Below are positions 1 through 8,807 of a stretch of DNA of 64,000 nt, piece by piece (position 1 is the stretch's first letter; the number at the start of each line of letters is the position of its first letter). A program made the translations under genes and the position numbers. Location of the stretch: the NCBI GenBank assembly GCA_900318555.1, contig ONKX01000002.1, positions 33,112 to 97,111 on the forward strand. Direction: 5' to 3'. The stretch is from an uncultured Prevotellaceae bacterium. GTDB taxonomy: Bacteria; Bacteroidota; Bacteroidia; Bacteroidales; Bacteroidaceae. The notes under the pieces are model-generated. The model saw nothing but the letters and a program-made list of their open reading frames with translations. It had not been told where the DNA came from and searched no databases.

Positions 1-1
1 T

Positions 2-1351
2 TCAGAACTGATTAACGGACTGATTGTCAATCCGTTGAAGCCTAACTATATCCTCATCATGAGCGATTTCATAGGTTATGGTTCAAGCATTGACAAGCCC
101 TCGTTCTACCATAGTGGTGACGTCAATGCACGCAACTCGCTCGACGGTCTGGTGGCAGCACGTAAGTTGCTTACTGACAAGCAGATACCCATGGGTAAAT
201 ACCTCTTCAATCTGGGCTTCTCGCAGGGTGGCTCAGAGACGCTCTATGTGGCCAAGTTGCGCGATATGGAATACAAGGATAAGGGTATTACCATCACCAA
301 GTCTTTTGCCGGTGGTGGTCCTACCGACTATGTCATAGCCTATAAGGAATATGTCAAGCGCGACTGGTGTGAGGACTGCAAGGACGTCGTTATGATGCTC
401 ATTTCTGCCGTTGAGAACTTACACTTGAATATCGATTATAAGAACTTGTTCAAGGAACCTCTGGCTACTGGTGCAAAGGAGTATATCAAGACCAAAACGA
501 AGGGTACGCTCAGCGACTATGGTGTTAATATGGAGGACTCGCTGAGTCATCTTATCCAGCCTGCCTATATGGACTTGGAAAGCGATCAGGCCAAGGCCTT
601 TATGGCAGCATTGGAAAAAATCAACCTCATGAACGGTTGGGACATTGACACCACGCAGCATTACTTCATCGAACACAGCCGTCACGACAACTACGTGCCT
701 ATCCAGTGTGTACGAGCCATCATTCCCTGGATGAGAGAAAAGGGCTTCACGCCCAGCCTCGTACCTGGAAAGACCAATCTTCAGACCAACACGCTGGTGT
801 TTAAGGCCAACCATACTGTGTCGGCCATCATATGGCTCATCCAGACCGTTGCTGCTATTGAGGTTTGGCCCGTACTCTACTACGAGGGTGGTCAGAACCG
901 CTATTACCACAACGTGGTGAAGGACCTCAACATCATGAAGGTCATCAAGACACTGGAGAGCTGGGGCATCGACCTGCGCAAGATCATCAAGGGTGACAAT
1001 GCACCACAGCTGGTAGCATCCCATCGTGCCAACAGATCCGGCGCTCTGGCTGCGATTATGGATTTTATTCCTGGTATCAAGGACGCGCTGGCAAAGGTAG
1101 ATCTCACTCCTGAGGATGCCGAGGAAATGCTGGAAGATGCCGGCATAACTCTTGAGGATGTTTTGCAGGTGGCTGCTTACCTTTTCTTGTCACCTTCTTC
1201 AGCACCTTCGTCAGACAGCGTATTGTCTATCTATCCGTTCGACGAGAATGTGGAAGCTCCTGTACAGCTCTTTCAGCTCTACGAGCAGACGCTAGCCAAC
1301 TGGTATATGCAGGGTGGCATCAATGTTGAGTATGAGAAATGGGGATGGTAA
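2..1351 (+). CDS. alpha/beta hydrolase, 5' end cut off by the window
   Basis: The reading frame is open to the left edge, so the N terminus, including any signal peptide, is missing. What remains has the landmarks of an alpha/beta hydrolase: a nucleophile elbow GFSQGG with the serine codon near position 221, an acid candidate in HDNYVP (Asp codon at 686) and a histidine candidate in ANHT (codon at 812). The layout resembles the secretory lipase (LIP-like) group, but the substrate cannot be read from sequence. After about residue 320 the protein continues with an acidic helical stretch and a C-terminal tail of unknown role. A 37-base gap separates it from the next gene on the same strand. The fold is fairly sure; the function is only 'esterase or lipase-like'. 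Confidence 0.65.
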   Translation, partial: SELINGLIVNPLKPNYILIMSDFIGYGSSIDKPSFYHSGDVNARNSLDGLVAARKLLTDKQIPMGKYLFNLGFSQGGSETLYVAKLRDMEYKDKGITITKSFAGGGPTDYVIAYKEYVKRDWCEDCKDVVMMLISAVENLHLNIDYKNLFKEPLATGAKEYIKTKTKGTLSDYGVNMEDSLSHLIQPAYMDLESDQAKAFMAALEKINLMNGWDIDTTQHYFIEHSRHDNYVPIQCVRAIIPWMREKGFTPSLVPGKTNLQTNTLVFKANHTVSAIIWLIQTVAAIEVWPVLYYEGGQNRYYHNVVKDLNIMKVIKTLESWGIDLRKIIKGDNAPQLVASHRANRSGALAAIMDFIPGIKDALAKVDLTPEDAEEMLEDAGITLEDVLQVAAYLFLSPSSAPSSDSVLSIYPFDENVEAPVQLFQLYEQTLANWYMQGGINVEYEKWGW

Positions 1352-1388
1352 ACAATTAGTTATTTAATACAATAGCAAAATATAAGAT

Positions 1389-2003
1389 ATGGGATTTTTA
1401 TCAAATTTATTCGGAAAAAAGGAAGGACAACAGAAAGCAGGAGGCATGGAAGACTTCATGACCTTGATTCGTGTATATTTTCAGGCGGTGATGGCCGCCG
1501 ACTTGGGCATCACCAATATGGCTGCACTGCCTGACTTGCGCGTGTTCAAGGCTACCCTGAAAGTGCCTACACAAAACAATAAGCTGGGATTGGCCGAGAA
1601 GACGAAGTGTAAGAAAATGCTGAAAGAACTCTACGGCATGGACGAAGACTTTACGAAGGAAATCGACCAGAGCATCCGCAAGCGTTGCAAGAAACCACAG
1701 GACATCCAGACCTATATGTATCAGTTCTCAGGCTTTACGCAGGACCTGATGATGCTCACGGGCAATCTGATGAAATTCAAGCTCCGTGTGCCCAGCATCT
1801 TCAAGAGCGCCATCCGTACGATGACGGAGAAAACCGTCAACGATATCTTCACGAAGAACGATTTTTCGGACGCTGGCGTCATGAAGACCGTAGTGGCCAT
1901 CCGACAGTATGCCCAGAAGCTTGGATTCTCACAGCAGTGGACCACTAATTTTGTGTATAAGGTGGTGATGCTGGCCAAGAAAGAGCCCAAACCAAAAGAA
2001 TAA
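1389..2003 (+). CDS. hypothetical protein, 204 aa, helical and lysine-rich
   Basis: I do not recognise this protein. It starts MGFLSNLFGKKEGQQ, a short amphipathic start followed by a basic stretch, and has no signal peptide or membrane segment. The rest is predicted helical from its residue pattern, rich in Lys, Met and Phe, and ends in a basic tail (KKEPKPKE). It follows the hydrolase by 37 bases and is probably co-transcribed with it. A Bacteroidota-type -7 box lies between its end and the next gene, so it is likely the last gene of its transcript. Confidence 0.6.
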   Translation: MGFLSNLFGKKEGQQKAGGMEDFMTLIRVYFQAVMAADLGITNMAALPDLRVFKATLKVPTQNNKLGLAEKTKCKKMLKELYGMDEDFTKEIDQSIRKRCKKPQDIQTYMYQFSGFTQDLMMLTGNLMKFKLRVPSIFKSAIRTMTEKTVNDIFTKNDFSDAGVMKTVVAIRQYAQKLGFSQQWTTNFVYKVVMLAKKEPKPKE

Positions 2004-2059
2004 GAGTTAAAAATCATTAATTCTCAATTTGACATTTATCAATTGTCAATTATATTTTC

Positions 2060-2067
2060 TACCTTTG
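2060..2067 (+). promoter_or_regulatory. -7 promoter box for the zapA/rny operon
   Basis: TACCTTTG matches the Bacteroidota -7 consensus TAnnTTTG and sits 19 bases before the ATG at 2087. No good TTTG box lies at the usual distance. A TTGACA / TGTCAA inverted repeat at about 2029-2048 occupies that place instead. Confidence 0.55.
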
Positions 2068-2086
2068 TGGGATAAAGTGAATAAGT

Positions 2087-2386
2087 ATGACCGCTAACGA
2101 GAAAGCTTTGGCGACGTTTGAGACGCGCATCCGACAGATGATTCTCCGCTTTCAAGAGTTGAAAAAGGAGAATAAGAGTCTGTATGAGATGCTGCAAAAG
2201 AACGAACAGGATATGAATCAGTTGCGTCAGAAGTTGGAACAGCAGCAGTCAGACTACAATTCACTGAAAATGGCGAAGATGATTGAGATTACCGATGGCG
2301 ACCTGACAGGAGCCAAGGATCGGTTGTCGAAGTTGATTCGCGATGTCAATAAATGCATTGCTATCCTCAGCGATGAAAATCAATAA
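2087..2386 (+). CDS. small coiled-coil protein upstream of ZapA
   Basis: A 99-residue protein that is almost entirely one predicted coiled coil: a run of Lys, Glu and Gln with hydrophobic residues at heptad spacing over about residues 8-70. There is no signal peptide. It lies 12 bases upstream of zapA in the same operon. Position and coiled-coil character suggest a cell-division accessory protein comparable in style to ZapB, but I see no sequence signature that proves this; that role is inference from context. Confidence 0.7.
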   Translation: MTANEKALATFETRIRQMILRFQELKKENKSLYEMLQKNEQDMNQLRQKLEQQQSDYNSLKMAKMIEITDGDLTGAKDRLSKLIRDVNKCIAILSDENQ

Positions 2387-2398
2387 GGAATTGATGCT

Positions 2399-2707
2399 AT
2401 GCCAGAACAGAAAAAGGACAGATTACATATCAGGTTGCACGTCTACGACGAAGAGATAGAGGTCGTCATCAATCGTGAAGATGAAGAGTACTATCGCTCT
2501 GCAGCCAAGCTCATCACCGAGCGCTACAATGCCTATGCACAGGCGTACAAGGGGCGCAAAAGTGATCATACAGTGGCACTGATGACGTTAATCGACATCA
2601 CGCTGATGTATCAGAAAGAGCGTGCCAATAACGATACCTCGCCCTATGATAATGTTCTCGCTAAGTTGACAAGTGAAATCGAGGAAGCCCTCGGTGATGG
2701 AAAGTAG
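2399..2707 (+). CDS. zapA: cell division protein ZapA
   Basis: A 102-residue protein with the ZapA layout: an N-terminal beta-rich head (about residues 6-35, IRLHVYDEEIEVVINRED) and a C-terminal helix expected to form the coiled-coil dimer stalk. ZapA binds FtsZ and promotes bundling at the division ring in the cytoplasm. Length is normal for the family. It sits between a coiled-coil protein and RNase Y, 12 and 37 bases away, and all three appear to be one transcript. The start is the first ATG in frame. Confidence 0.85.
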   Translation: MPEQKKDRLHIRLHVYDEEIEVVINREDEEYYRSAAKLITERYNAYAQAYKGRKSDHTVALMTLIDITLMYQKERANNDTSPYDNVLAKLTSEIEEALGDGK

Positions 2708-2744
2708 AGAACATTAACATATATATATAAGACTTAGAACGTTT

Positions 2745-4286
2745 ATGAACATTATTGTTGGTATTATTCTGATTGCTGCAGCCCTGATTGTAGGTGGTTT
2801 CTGCGGCTTTATGATTTTCCGCTTCGTTGTGAAGGGAAAATATAATGAAATGCTGAATGCCGCCAAGAAGGAGGCAGAGGTAATCAAAGAAAAGAAACTG
2901 CTTGAGGTGAAGGAGAAATTCCTGAACAAGAAAGCAGAACTGGAAAAGGAAGTGCAACAGCGCAACCAGCACATCCAGCAGAGCGAGAACAAACTGAAGC
3001 AGCGTGAGATATCGCTGAACCAGCGTCAGGAGGAACTGGGACGTCGCAAGAATGACCTCGACAACCAGCAGACCCGTATCGACAACGAGAAGAAGGTGCT
3101 GACGCTGAAGCAGGAAGAACTTGAGAAGATGCAGATGCAGGAGCGCGCCAAGCTGGAGGAACTCTCCGGACTCTCTGCCGACGAGGCTAAGGCACGTCTG
3201 GTGGAATCGCTGAAGGATGAAGCCAAGACCGATGCTGCTGCCTACATCAATGAAATCATGGACGAGGCCAAGCTCAATGCCAATGCCCAGGCCAAGAAAA
3301 TCATTATCCAGACCATCCAGCGTGTGGCTACTGAGACCGCTGTCGAAAACTCCGTCAGCGTATTCCATATCGACAACGACGACGTCAAGGGTCGTGTCAT
3401 TGGTCGTGAGGGTCGTAACATCCGTGCTTTGGAGGCTGCCTGCGGTGTTGAAATCGTCGTCGACGACACTCCTGAGGCTATCGTCATTTCCGCCTTCGAC
3501 CCCATCCGTCGCGAGACCTGTCGTCTGGCCCTCCACCAGTTGGTGGCCGATGGACGTATCCATCCCGCACGTATCGAGGAGGTCGTTGCCAAGGTGAAGA
3601 AACAGTTGGAGAACGAGATCATCGAGACGGGTAAGCGCACCACCATCGACCTTGGTATTCATGGTCTGCACCCCGAACTCATCCGTATCATCGGTAAGAT
3701 GAAATATCGTTCCAGCTATGGTCAGAATCTGTTGCAGCACGCCCGCGAGACGGCTAACCTCTGTGCCGTGATGGCTGCTGAGCTGGGCCTGAATCCGAAG
3801 AAGGCTAAGCGCGCCGGTCTGTTGCACGATATCGGTAAGGTGCCCGATGAGGATACTGACGATCCACATGCTATCTACGGTGCCAAGATTGCCGAGAAGT
3901 TCAAGGAGAAGCCCGATATCTGCAATGCTATCGGTGCCCACCACGACGAGATGGAGATGCAGACGCTGCTCGCACCTATCGTACAGATTTGTGACGCTAT
4001 CTCTGGTGCACGCCCTGGTGCACGCCGTGAGATTGTCGAGGCATACATCAAGCGTCTGAACGACCTTGAGGCCATCGCCATGAGCTATCCTGGTGTCACC
4101 AAGACCTACGCCATCCAGGCTGGTCGCGAGCTCCGTGTCATCGTTGGTGCCGACAAGATGGACGATGCCGAGACCGAGGCACTCAGCGGACAGATTGCAT
4201 CGAAGATCCAGAACGAGATGACTTATCCCGGTCAGGTCAAGATCACCGTCATCCGCGAGACCCGCTCCGTCGCTTACGCGAAGTAA
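2745..4286 (+). CDS. rny: ribonuclease Y
   Basis: A 513-residue membrane-anchored endoribonuclease that starts mRNA decay. The domains appear in the canonical order: one N-terminal membrane helix (about residues 3-25), a long coiled coil (30-180), a KH RNA-binding domain ([12 protein letters not shown] near residue 218), then an HD phosphohydrolase domain with the motif LLHDIGK near residue 360 and AHHDE further on. Full length for the family. It ends 34 bases before a strong terminator hairpin at 4321-4345. The large open frame on the opposite strand here is a codon-bias shadow of this gene. Confidence 0.95.
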   Translation: MNIIVGIILIAAALIVGGFCGFMIFRFVVKGKYNEMLNAAKKEAEVIKEKKLLEVKEKFLNKKAELEKEVQQRNQHIQQSENKLKQREISLNQRQEELGRRKNDLDNQQTRIDNEKKVLTLKQEELEKMQMQERAKLEELSGLSADEAKARLVESLKDEAKTDAAAYINEIMDEAKLNANAQAKKIIIQTIQRVATETAVENSVSVFHIDNDDVKGRVIGREGRNIRALEAACGVEIVVDDTPEAIVISAFDPIRRETCRLALHQLVADGRIHPARIEEVVAKVKKQLENEIIETGKRTTIDLGIHGLHPELIRIIGKMKYRSSYGQNLLQHARETANLCAVMAAELGLNPKKAKRAGLLHDIGKVPDEDTDDPHAIYGAKIAEKFKEKPDICNAIGAHHDEMEMQTLLAPIVQICDAISGARPGARREIVEAYIKRLNDLEAIAMSYPGVTKTYAIQAGRELRVIVGADKMDDAETEALSGQIASKIQNEMTYPGQVKITVIRETRSVAYAK

Positions 4287-4320
4287 TATCGTTATCCCGT
4301 AATAACGACAATAAATCAAA

Positions 4321-4349
4321 AAAGAGACCTTTTGCGGGTCTCTTTTTTT
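4321..4349. terminator. bidirectional terminator between rny and tRNA-Val
   Basis: A 9-bp stem (AAAGAGACC at 4321-4329, GGTCTCTTT at 4337-4345) with a 7-base loop. It is followed by a T run on the plus strand and by T residues on the minus strand as well (4316-4321). It can end rny from the left and the tRNA transcript from the right. Confidence 0.85.
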
Positions 4350-4354
4350 ATTTG

Positions 4355-4429
4355 TAGGGACGGCCGGGCTCGAACCGGCGACCTCTTCAATGTGACTGAA
4401 GCGCTCTAAACCAACTGGGCTACGCCCCT
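4355..4429 (-). tRNA. tRNA-Val (CAC)
   Basis: A full cloverleaf can be drawn on the minus strand: acceptor AGGGGCG (4429-4423) pairs with CGTCCCT (4362-4356) with one G-U; anticodon stem CTTCA/TGAAG encloses the loop GTCACAT; and the T arm is GCCGG TTCGAGC CCGGC. U33 is followed by CAC, giving valine. The discriminator is A and CCA is not encoded. Oddities: base 32 is G rather than a pyrimidine, and the D stem has one C-A mismatch. The anticodon call is therefore good but not certain. Confidence 0.8.
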
Positions 4430-4447
4430 TCGTTACAAAATCGTATG

Positions 4448-4478
4448 CAAAATTAATAAAATTGTTTCATTCCTGCAA
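4448..4478 (-). promoter_or_regulatory. promoter for tRNA-Val
   Basis: On the minus strand, TTTG (4478-4475), 19 bases, then TAATTTTG (4455-4448), matching the Bacteroidota -33/-7 pattern. The -7 box ends 18 bases before the mature tRNA 5' end. Confidence 0.7.
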
Positions 4479-4512
4479 ACTTTTCCCCATCTTTTTACCT
4501 TTCAGGCAAGAA

Positions 4513-4545
4513 AAAAGGTTCCAACGAACAAACGTGGAACCTTTT
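4513..4545 (-). terminator. terminator downstream of secG
   Basis: An 11-bp perfect stem, AAAAGGTTCCA (4513-4523) and TGGAACCTTTT (4535-4545), with a T run continuing on the minus strand. It lies 21 bases past the secG stop codon. Confidence 0.85.
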
Positions 4546-4566
4546 ATCTTTGTAAACAGGCGTTGC

Positions 4567-4983
4567 TTACTCGGCTTTTGCCTTGTTGTCAGCGGGAGCC
4601 TCAGCTGCAGGAGCTTCAGCAGCGGGAGCCTCAGCGGCGGGAGCAGCAGCGTCCTTGGCAGGAGCAGCTTCTTTCTGCTGGCTGGCACCGAATCCAGGCA
4701 GATTGTTAGGATTGGTGACAGGGTTCTCGATGTTCTCCATCACTGAACTGTCAGCGGTAGCGGTGGGAGCAACCCATGCGCAAACGACGCTGATGATGAC
4801 CATAGCGGCAGCCAGTGCCCATGTGGCCTTCTCAATGAAATCGGTGGTCTTGCGAACACCGGCAACTTGGTTGTAGCCAGCGAAACTTGACGACAGACCA
4901 CCACCCTTAGACTCTTGAATCAGCACGATACCGATCATCAGTATGGCTGCAATCACGATAAGAATTACAAATAATGTGTACAT
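4567..4983 (-). CDS. secG: protein translocase subunit SecG
   Basis: SecG is the small membrane subunit of the SecYEG channel. The first 75 residues carry the family pattern: a membrane helix (about 4-22), the loop with GIVLIQESKGGGLSSSF, and a second membrane helix (about 52-72). The 138-residue length exceeds the usual bacterial SecG because of a C-terminal tail of about 50 residues made of Ala/Pro/Glu repeats (AEAPA units), a common type of extension in this phylum. It is the last gene of a minus-strand series beginning with a sigma-54 activator and including LptE and a TPR protein, and is followed by a clear terminator. Confidence 0.9.
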   Translation of the reverse strand: MYTLFVILIVIAAILMIGIVLIQESKGGGLSSSFAGYNQVAGVRKTTDFIEKATWALAAAMVIISVVCAWVAPTATADSSVMENIENPVTNPNNLPGFGASQQKEAAPAKDAAAPAAEAPAAEAPAAEAPADNKAKAE

Positions 4984-5000
4984 AATGTTTTGATTTTAAA

Positions 5001-5756
5001 TTATTTAATTTTTGAATTATTCTTGCTGTTTATTATTAATTTCTCGAGGAAACGTATCTGGTCGGTAAAGTAGGCGTTCTTTTTCGGATAGCGTTCCGCC
5101 AGTCGGCCTATGATGTCGAGTGCCTTCTGATAGCGTCCTTGTTTGATGTAGATGCGTGCCAGGGTCTCGGTGAAGTATTCCTCTTCCACGTCCTCCGTAT
5201 TCTCTGACGTCTGTGCCTCTTCCGGTTCCTGGGGCAGATCGTTGAGAAGGATGCGTCCCTGTTCCTGTTCGAGGAAAGTGTCGATGAGGTCTTGTCCCTT
5301 CATTTGTGGAGAATTGTCCTCCTTCGCCATTGCCCCCTCGGTAGCCAACAGGTAGGTGACGTAGTCCACTGATGCGTCGGCTGGGGTAGGCTTGCGGTCC
5401 TGCTTTTCTGCCGTATTGTCTTCCTGTGGAAGTGCATCGAGGAAAGTATCTATCAGGTCGATGGTGCGCGAGGACGAGCTGTCTGTTGTCGGCTTCTGAC
5501 TGTTGTCCGTCAGCTGTTGGCGTATCTGATAGTGTGCAGCCTCTATCATCTGGAAGATGACCTTACGGTCTGTGACATAGATGGCAGCACGGCGGAGCTC
5601 CTCGTCGAACGACGGGTCATGCAGCAGATAGAGATTCTGCAACATGAGGAGGCGTGCCGTCTGGAAATACGGATGCAGCGCCAGCATAGACCGCAGCTCG
5701 TAGAGCGTGTCGCGATCCATCAGCTCGGGGTGGTCAATGAGTTCCGTTATTTCCAT
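5001..5756 (-). CDS. TPR-type protein next to SecG
   Basis: A 251-residue protein without signal peptide. The N-terminal 90 residues are helical (MEITELIDHPELMDRDTLYE), the middle is acidic and low in complexity, and the C terminus (about residues 195-240) has a tetratricopeptide pattern: LARIYIKQGRYQKALDIIGR followed by a second helix pair. Such repeats bind partner proteins. It lies between lptE and secG, 17 bases upstream of secG, so it may serve envelope biogenesis, but that is inferred only from position. Confidence 0.7.
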   Translation of the reverse strand: MEITELIDHPELMDRDTLYELRSMLALHPYFQTARLLMLQNLYLLHDPSFDEELRRAAIYVTDRKVIFQMIEAAHYQIRQQLTDNSQKPTTDSSSSRTIDLIDTFLDALPQEDNTAEKQDRKPTPADASVDYVTYLLATEGAMAKEDNSPQMKGQDLIDTFLEQEQGRILLNDLPQEPEEAQTSENTEDVEEEYFTETLARIYIKQGRYQKALDIIGRLAERYPKKNAYFTDQIRFLEKLIINSKNNSKIK

Positions 5757-5806
5757 ATCTTATATCTTACCTTTTGTTTCTTGCCTCTTACCTCTTACTT
5801 CTAACA

Positions 5807-6331
5807 TCACCAGTTCGCCACAGTGGCATTGAATATCTCTTCGCAGATACTCTTACACATCTGTGAGACCAGTTCTTCCTGTACGGAGTTCAGCGAACGC
5901 GTGGTTTCGTAACTCTGACTGGCCGAGAATGTACGCTCAAAGTCCTCGTTGTGATTGGCGTTGTTGGTAAAGCGTACGTTGACGGTCATCGTCAATTCCG
6001 TCTGAGCCGAGTAGCCTTCTGCACTGACCGACTTATTGCGTTGCGTGTATTGCGTAATCTCGCCCTCAATCTTCATGTCGCCGTTACGCTTGACTTGCGT
6101 GAGACGAGTGTGGTTGGCAAACTGATCCTTCAGCTCGTTGTTGAACATGGGACCCATCGGACCCCATACGTAACTGGCGCGGATGGGGAAATCGGCAATC
6201 TGGATGGTCTTCGTCTTGGTGTAGTCGATGCTGGCACCGTTGAACTTATAGCTCACGGAACAGGCACTGACTGCCAACAGCCAACAGCTAAAGGCCAATA
6301 GCTTATATGTCGTTTTACTTGTCCAGTCCAT
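5807..6331 (-). CDS. lptE: LPS-assembly lipoprotein LptE
   Basis: A 174-residue lipoprotein. A membrane-targeting segment is followed by the lipobox LLAVSAC (Cys about residue 24). The mature part begins SVSYKFNGASIDYTKTKT, the pattern of Bacteroidota LptE, the outer-membrane partner that plugs LptD and helps deliver lipopolysaccharide to the surface. The start overlaps the end of the upstream sigma-54 activator gene by 17 bases, which indicates translational coupling. Family assignment rests on the N-terminal pattern, the length and the SecG neighbourhood. Confidence 0.8.
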   Translation of the reverse strand: MDWTSKTTYKLLAFSCWLLAVSACSVSYKFNGASIDYTKTKTIQIADFPIRASYVWGPMGPMFNNELKDQFANHTRLTQVKRNGDMKIEGEITQYTQRNKSVSAEGYSAQTELTMTVNVRFTNNANHNEDFERTFSASQSYETTRSLNSVQEELVSQMCKSICEEIFNATVANW

Positions 6332-7559
6332 ATTGTTTCAATCTCCTATATAGCGTCCTGTCACTGATACCCAGTTCCTGCGCTGCTTTCTTGCGATTAC
6401 CGCCATTACGATTGAGGGCTTTCTCGAGTGCCAGCCTGCTCCAGTCGTTTACATTCAGGTTCTCCATCTCTGGCGACGGTTCTACATATTCTTCTGCCTC
6501 TGCTACTTCTGCAGAGTTTAGTGGTGAGAGTTTAGTGGTGAGAGGTGAGAGGTTCGCCGGTGCGAACTGTGTTGTCGGCAATTGCGTAGGAGCCTGCATA
6601 GGTGTTGTACCCTGCACTTCTTCAATCTGTTTCTTCAGCGATGTCATCTCACGCCGCATGTCGTTGACGTTTGAGCGCAGTTCGAAAAGAATCTTATAGA
6701 GAATCTCACGTTCGTTTTCAAACGAATGGTCTCCCTCTCTGTGGATGGTGGCCAGTTGAGTGGTCTCCAAGTCCTGCGGAATAAACTGCATGAGGATGTC
6801 GGGCGTGATGGTACGTTCTGTGCTGAGAATGGACAGTTGTTCGGTGATACTTTTCAACTGACGGATGTTGCCCGGCCACTTATAGCGCATCAGCATCTGC
6901 TTGGCCTCATCAGTCAAGACTATTTTGTCCATGCGGTATTTCTCTGCCATCTGAAGGGCAAAGAGACGGAACAACAGTACGATGTCCTCACCACGGTCGC
7001 GTAAAGCAGGAATTTGTATCTGCACCTGGTTCAGACGGTAGTAGAGGTCTTCACGGAAACGGCCTTCGCTGATGGCTTTCTGGATGTTGACATTCGTAGC
7101 AGCCACGATGCGCACATCGGTCTTACGAATCTCCGTACCACCAACAGGGATGTATTCTCCATTCTCCAATACACGCAACAGGCGTGCCTGTGTGGCCATT
7201 GGCAGTTCGCCCACCTCGTCGAGGAACAGCGTACCCTTGTTGGCCACGCCGAAGTATCCTTGCGAGTCGTTGACGGCACCAGTGAACGAGCCCTTTACAT
7301 GTCCGAAGAGTTCAGAATCGATTGTGCCTTCAGGGATGGCTCCGCAGTTGATGGCGAAATATTTTTCGCGTCGGCGGGGCGAATTGTCGTGGATGATACG
7401 TGGCAGGATGTCCTTACCCACACCGCTCTCACCGATGATCAGCACACTAAGGTCAATGGGCGCCACCTTGAGGGCGACGTCCAGCGCGTTATTCAGCGCC
7501 TCGCAGTTGCCTACGATGCTGTAACGCTGCTTAATGTTCTGAAGTTCGGAAGTCTTCAT
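6315..7559 (-). CDS. sigma-54-dependent transcriptional activator without receiver domain
   Basis: A 414-residue AAA+ activator of RpoN holoenzyme. It starts almost directly with the ATPase: Walker A GESGVGKD (about 43-50), the sigma-54 contact loop as GSFTGA (normally GAFTGA), Walker B GTLFLDEVGELP, and R-finger/sensor motifs. A Fis-type helix-turn-helix ends the protein (NRKKAAQELGISDRTLYRRL). There is no N-terminal sensory or receiver domain, so activity must be set by another protein or by expression. The linker near residues 335-358 reads NLSPLTTKLSPLNS, encoded by the spacer-like phrase at 6513-6565. A -7 box TACCTTTG (minus, 7593-7586) lies 27 bases upstream. Confidence 0.9.
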   Translation of the reverse strand: MKTSELQNIKQRYSIVGNCEALNNALDVALKVAPIDLSVLIIGESGVGKDILPRIIHDNSPRRREKYFAINCGAIPEGTIDSELFGHVKGSFTGAVNDSQGYFGVANKGTLFLDEVGELPMATQARLLRVLENGEYIPVGGTEIRKTDVRIVAATNVNIQKAISEGRFREDLYYRLNQVQIQIPALRDRGEDIVLLFRLFALQMAEKYRMDKIVLTDEAKQMLMRYKWPGNIRQLKSITEQLSILSTERTITPDILMQFIPQDLETTQLATIHREGDHSFENEREILYKILFELRSNVNDMRREMTSLKKQIEEVQGTTPMQAPTQLPTTQFAPANLSPLTTKLSPLNSAEVAEAEEYVEPSPEMENLNVNDWSRLALEKALNRNGGNRKKAAQELGISDRTLYRRLKQYGLDK

Positions 7560-7585
7560 TCAACCGTTTTTTACGCAATTGGCTG

Positions 7586-7593
7586 CAAAGGTA
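7586..7593 (-). promoter_or_regulatory. -7 promoter box for the sigma-54 activator operon
   Basis: TACCTTTG on the minus strand, followed by GCA as in most promoters of this window. It lies in the 73-base gap between pdxA and the activator gene. No clear TTTG box at -33. Confidence 0.5.
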
Positions 7594-7632
7594 CAAAGAA
7601 AATCTGACATAATGGCATACTTTGGCAGAAAT

Positions 7633-8805
7633 TTAACTTTCTGCTGCCGTTTCATGTTCTATTTCTTTCTTCTCGTCACCACCTTCGGCAGGTTTATCCT
7701 TGCGGAACTGGTCTTTAGGACGAACGGCAAAGCGAGCCTTCTCACCATCTTCACGCTTCTCGTGGAACAGTTTGGGAAGCGGATTCTTCAGCGGCTCATC
7801 ATAGTTTTTGCGATTGCGGAATACGTCGATGGCGGTGTAGATGGCCTGACGCATGGATTGTTCGTCGGCCTTGCCTTGTCCAGCAATGTCGTAGGCGGTG
7901 CCATGATCGGGCGATGTACGTACGATAGGCAGTCCGGCAGTATAGTTGACGCCATTCTCTAACGCGATAGTCTTAAACGGAGCCAGTCCCTGGTCGTGAT
8001 ACATGGCCAGCACGCCATCGAAACGGTCGTAGTTGCCTGAACCGAAGAAACCGTCGGCAGGGTAGGGACCAAATGCCTGAATGCCCTTCTTTGCCAGTTC
8101 CTCGATGGCAGGTGCGATGATGTCTTTCTCCTCAGACCCCAGCAGTCCGTCGTCACCGGCATGGGGATTCAGTGCCAGTATGGCAATGCGTGGACAAGAG
8201 ATGCGGAAGTCGCGTTTCAGTGTCGTATGGAAAATGGTCGCTTTCTCCATGATACTTTCTTTGGTGATGGCACGTGCAACGTCTTTGATAGCCAAGTGTG
8301 TCGTGACGAGGGCCACACGCAGCGTCTCGTTCATCAGTATCATCAAGGCTTTCTGTCCGTCGCCCACACTGGTCTCGATATATTCCGTATGACCAGGGAA
8401 ATGGAATCCCGGACTTTGGATGGTCGCCTTGTTGATGGGGGCGGTCACCAGCACGTCGTATAATCCTTTGCGGAAGTCGGTCATGGCACGGTCCAATGCC
8501 GTGAAAGCTGCCTCGCCAGCCTCTGCAGAGGGCGTCCCCAACTCTATCTTTATCTCGTTGTCGAAGCAATTCAGCATGTTTAGGCGTCCGTCGCGAGCGT
8601 CCTCTGCCGAATTGATGATGGTATAGTTCGTTTCCAGGTTGAGTGCCTTCTTGTGGTAGGCAGCAATTTTGGGCGAGCCATAGATAATCGGTGTGCAAAG
8701 TTCGAGTATTGTTGGGTCAGCGAAGACCTTCAGAATCACCTCGTAACCGACACCGTTAGTATCTCCTTGCGTGATAGCCACGCGAATTTTTCTTTCTTGT
8801 TCCAT
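7633..8805 (-). CDS. pdxA: 4-hydroxythreonine-4-phosphate dehydrogenase PdxA
   Basis: PdxA oxidises 4-phosphohydroxy-L-threonine in the DXP-dependent route to pyridoxal phosphate. Family motifs are clear: GDTNGVGYEVILK at the N terminus, the metal-ligand region FPGHTEYIE, LNPHAGDDGLLG, and YHDQGLAPFKTI. The 390-residue length exceeds the usual 330 or so because of a highly charged C-terminal tail (last 50 residues, rich in Lys, Glu and Asp). The gene starts two bases after the rlmN stop codon, so both are on one transcript. Confidence 0.93.
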   Translation of the reverse strand: MEQERKIRVAITQGDTNGVGYEVILKVFADPTILELCTPIIYGSPKIAAYHKKALNLETNYTIINSAEDARDGRLNMLNCFDNEIKIELGTPSAEAGEAAFTALDRAMTDFRKGLYDVLVTAPINKATIQSPGFHFPGHTEYIETSVGDGQKALMILMNETLRVALVTTHLAIKDVARAITKESIMEKATIFHTTLKRDFRISCPRIAILALNPHAGDDGLLGSEEKDIIAPAIEELAKKGIQAFGPYPADGFFGSGNYDRFDGVLAMYHDQGLAPFKTIALENGVNYTAGLPIVRTSPDHGTAYDIAGQGKADEQSMRQAIYTAIDVFRNRKNYDEPLKNPLPKLFHEKREDGEKARFAVRPKDQFRKDKPAEGGDEKKEIEHETAAES

Positions 8806-8807
8806 AA

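Noticed and set aside
2661-4319. 552-codon open frame opposite rny
   Set aside because: It lies wholly antisense to a full-length, motif-complete RNase Y gene and encodes a Leu/His/Asp-rich sequence without family features. It is a codon-bias shadow.
4355-4429. tRNA-Asp reading (anticodon GTC) of the minus-strand tRNA
   Set aside because: Setting GTC as anticodon destroys the CTTCA/TGAAG stem and leaves no U33. CAC fits the fold.
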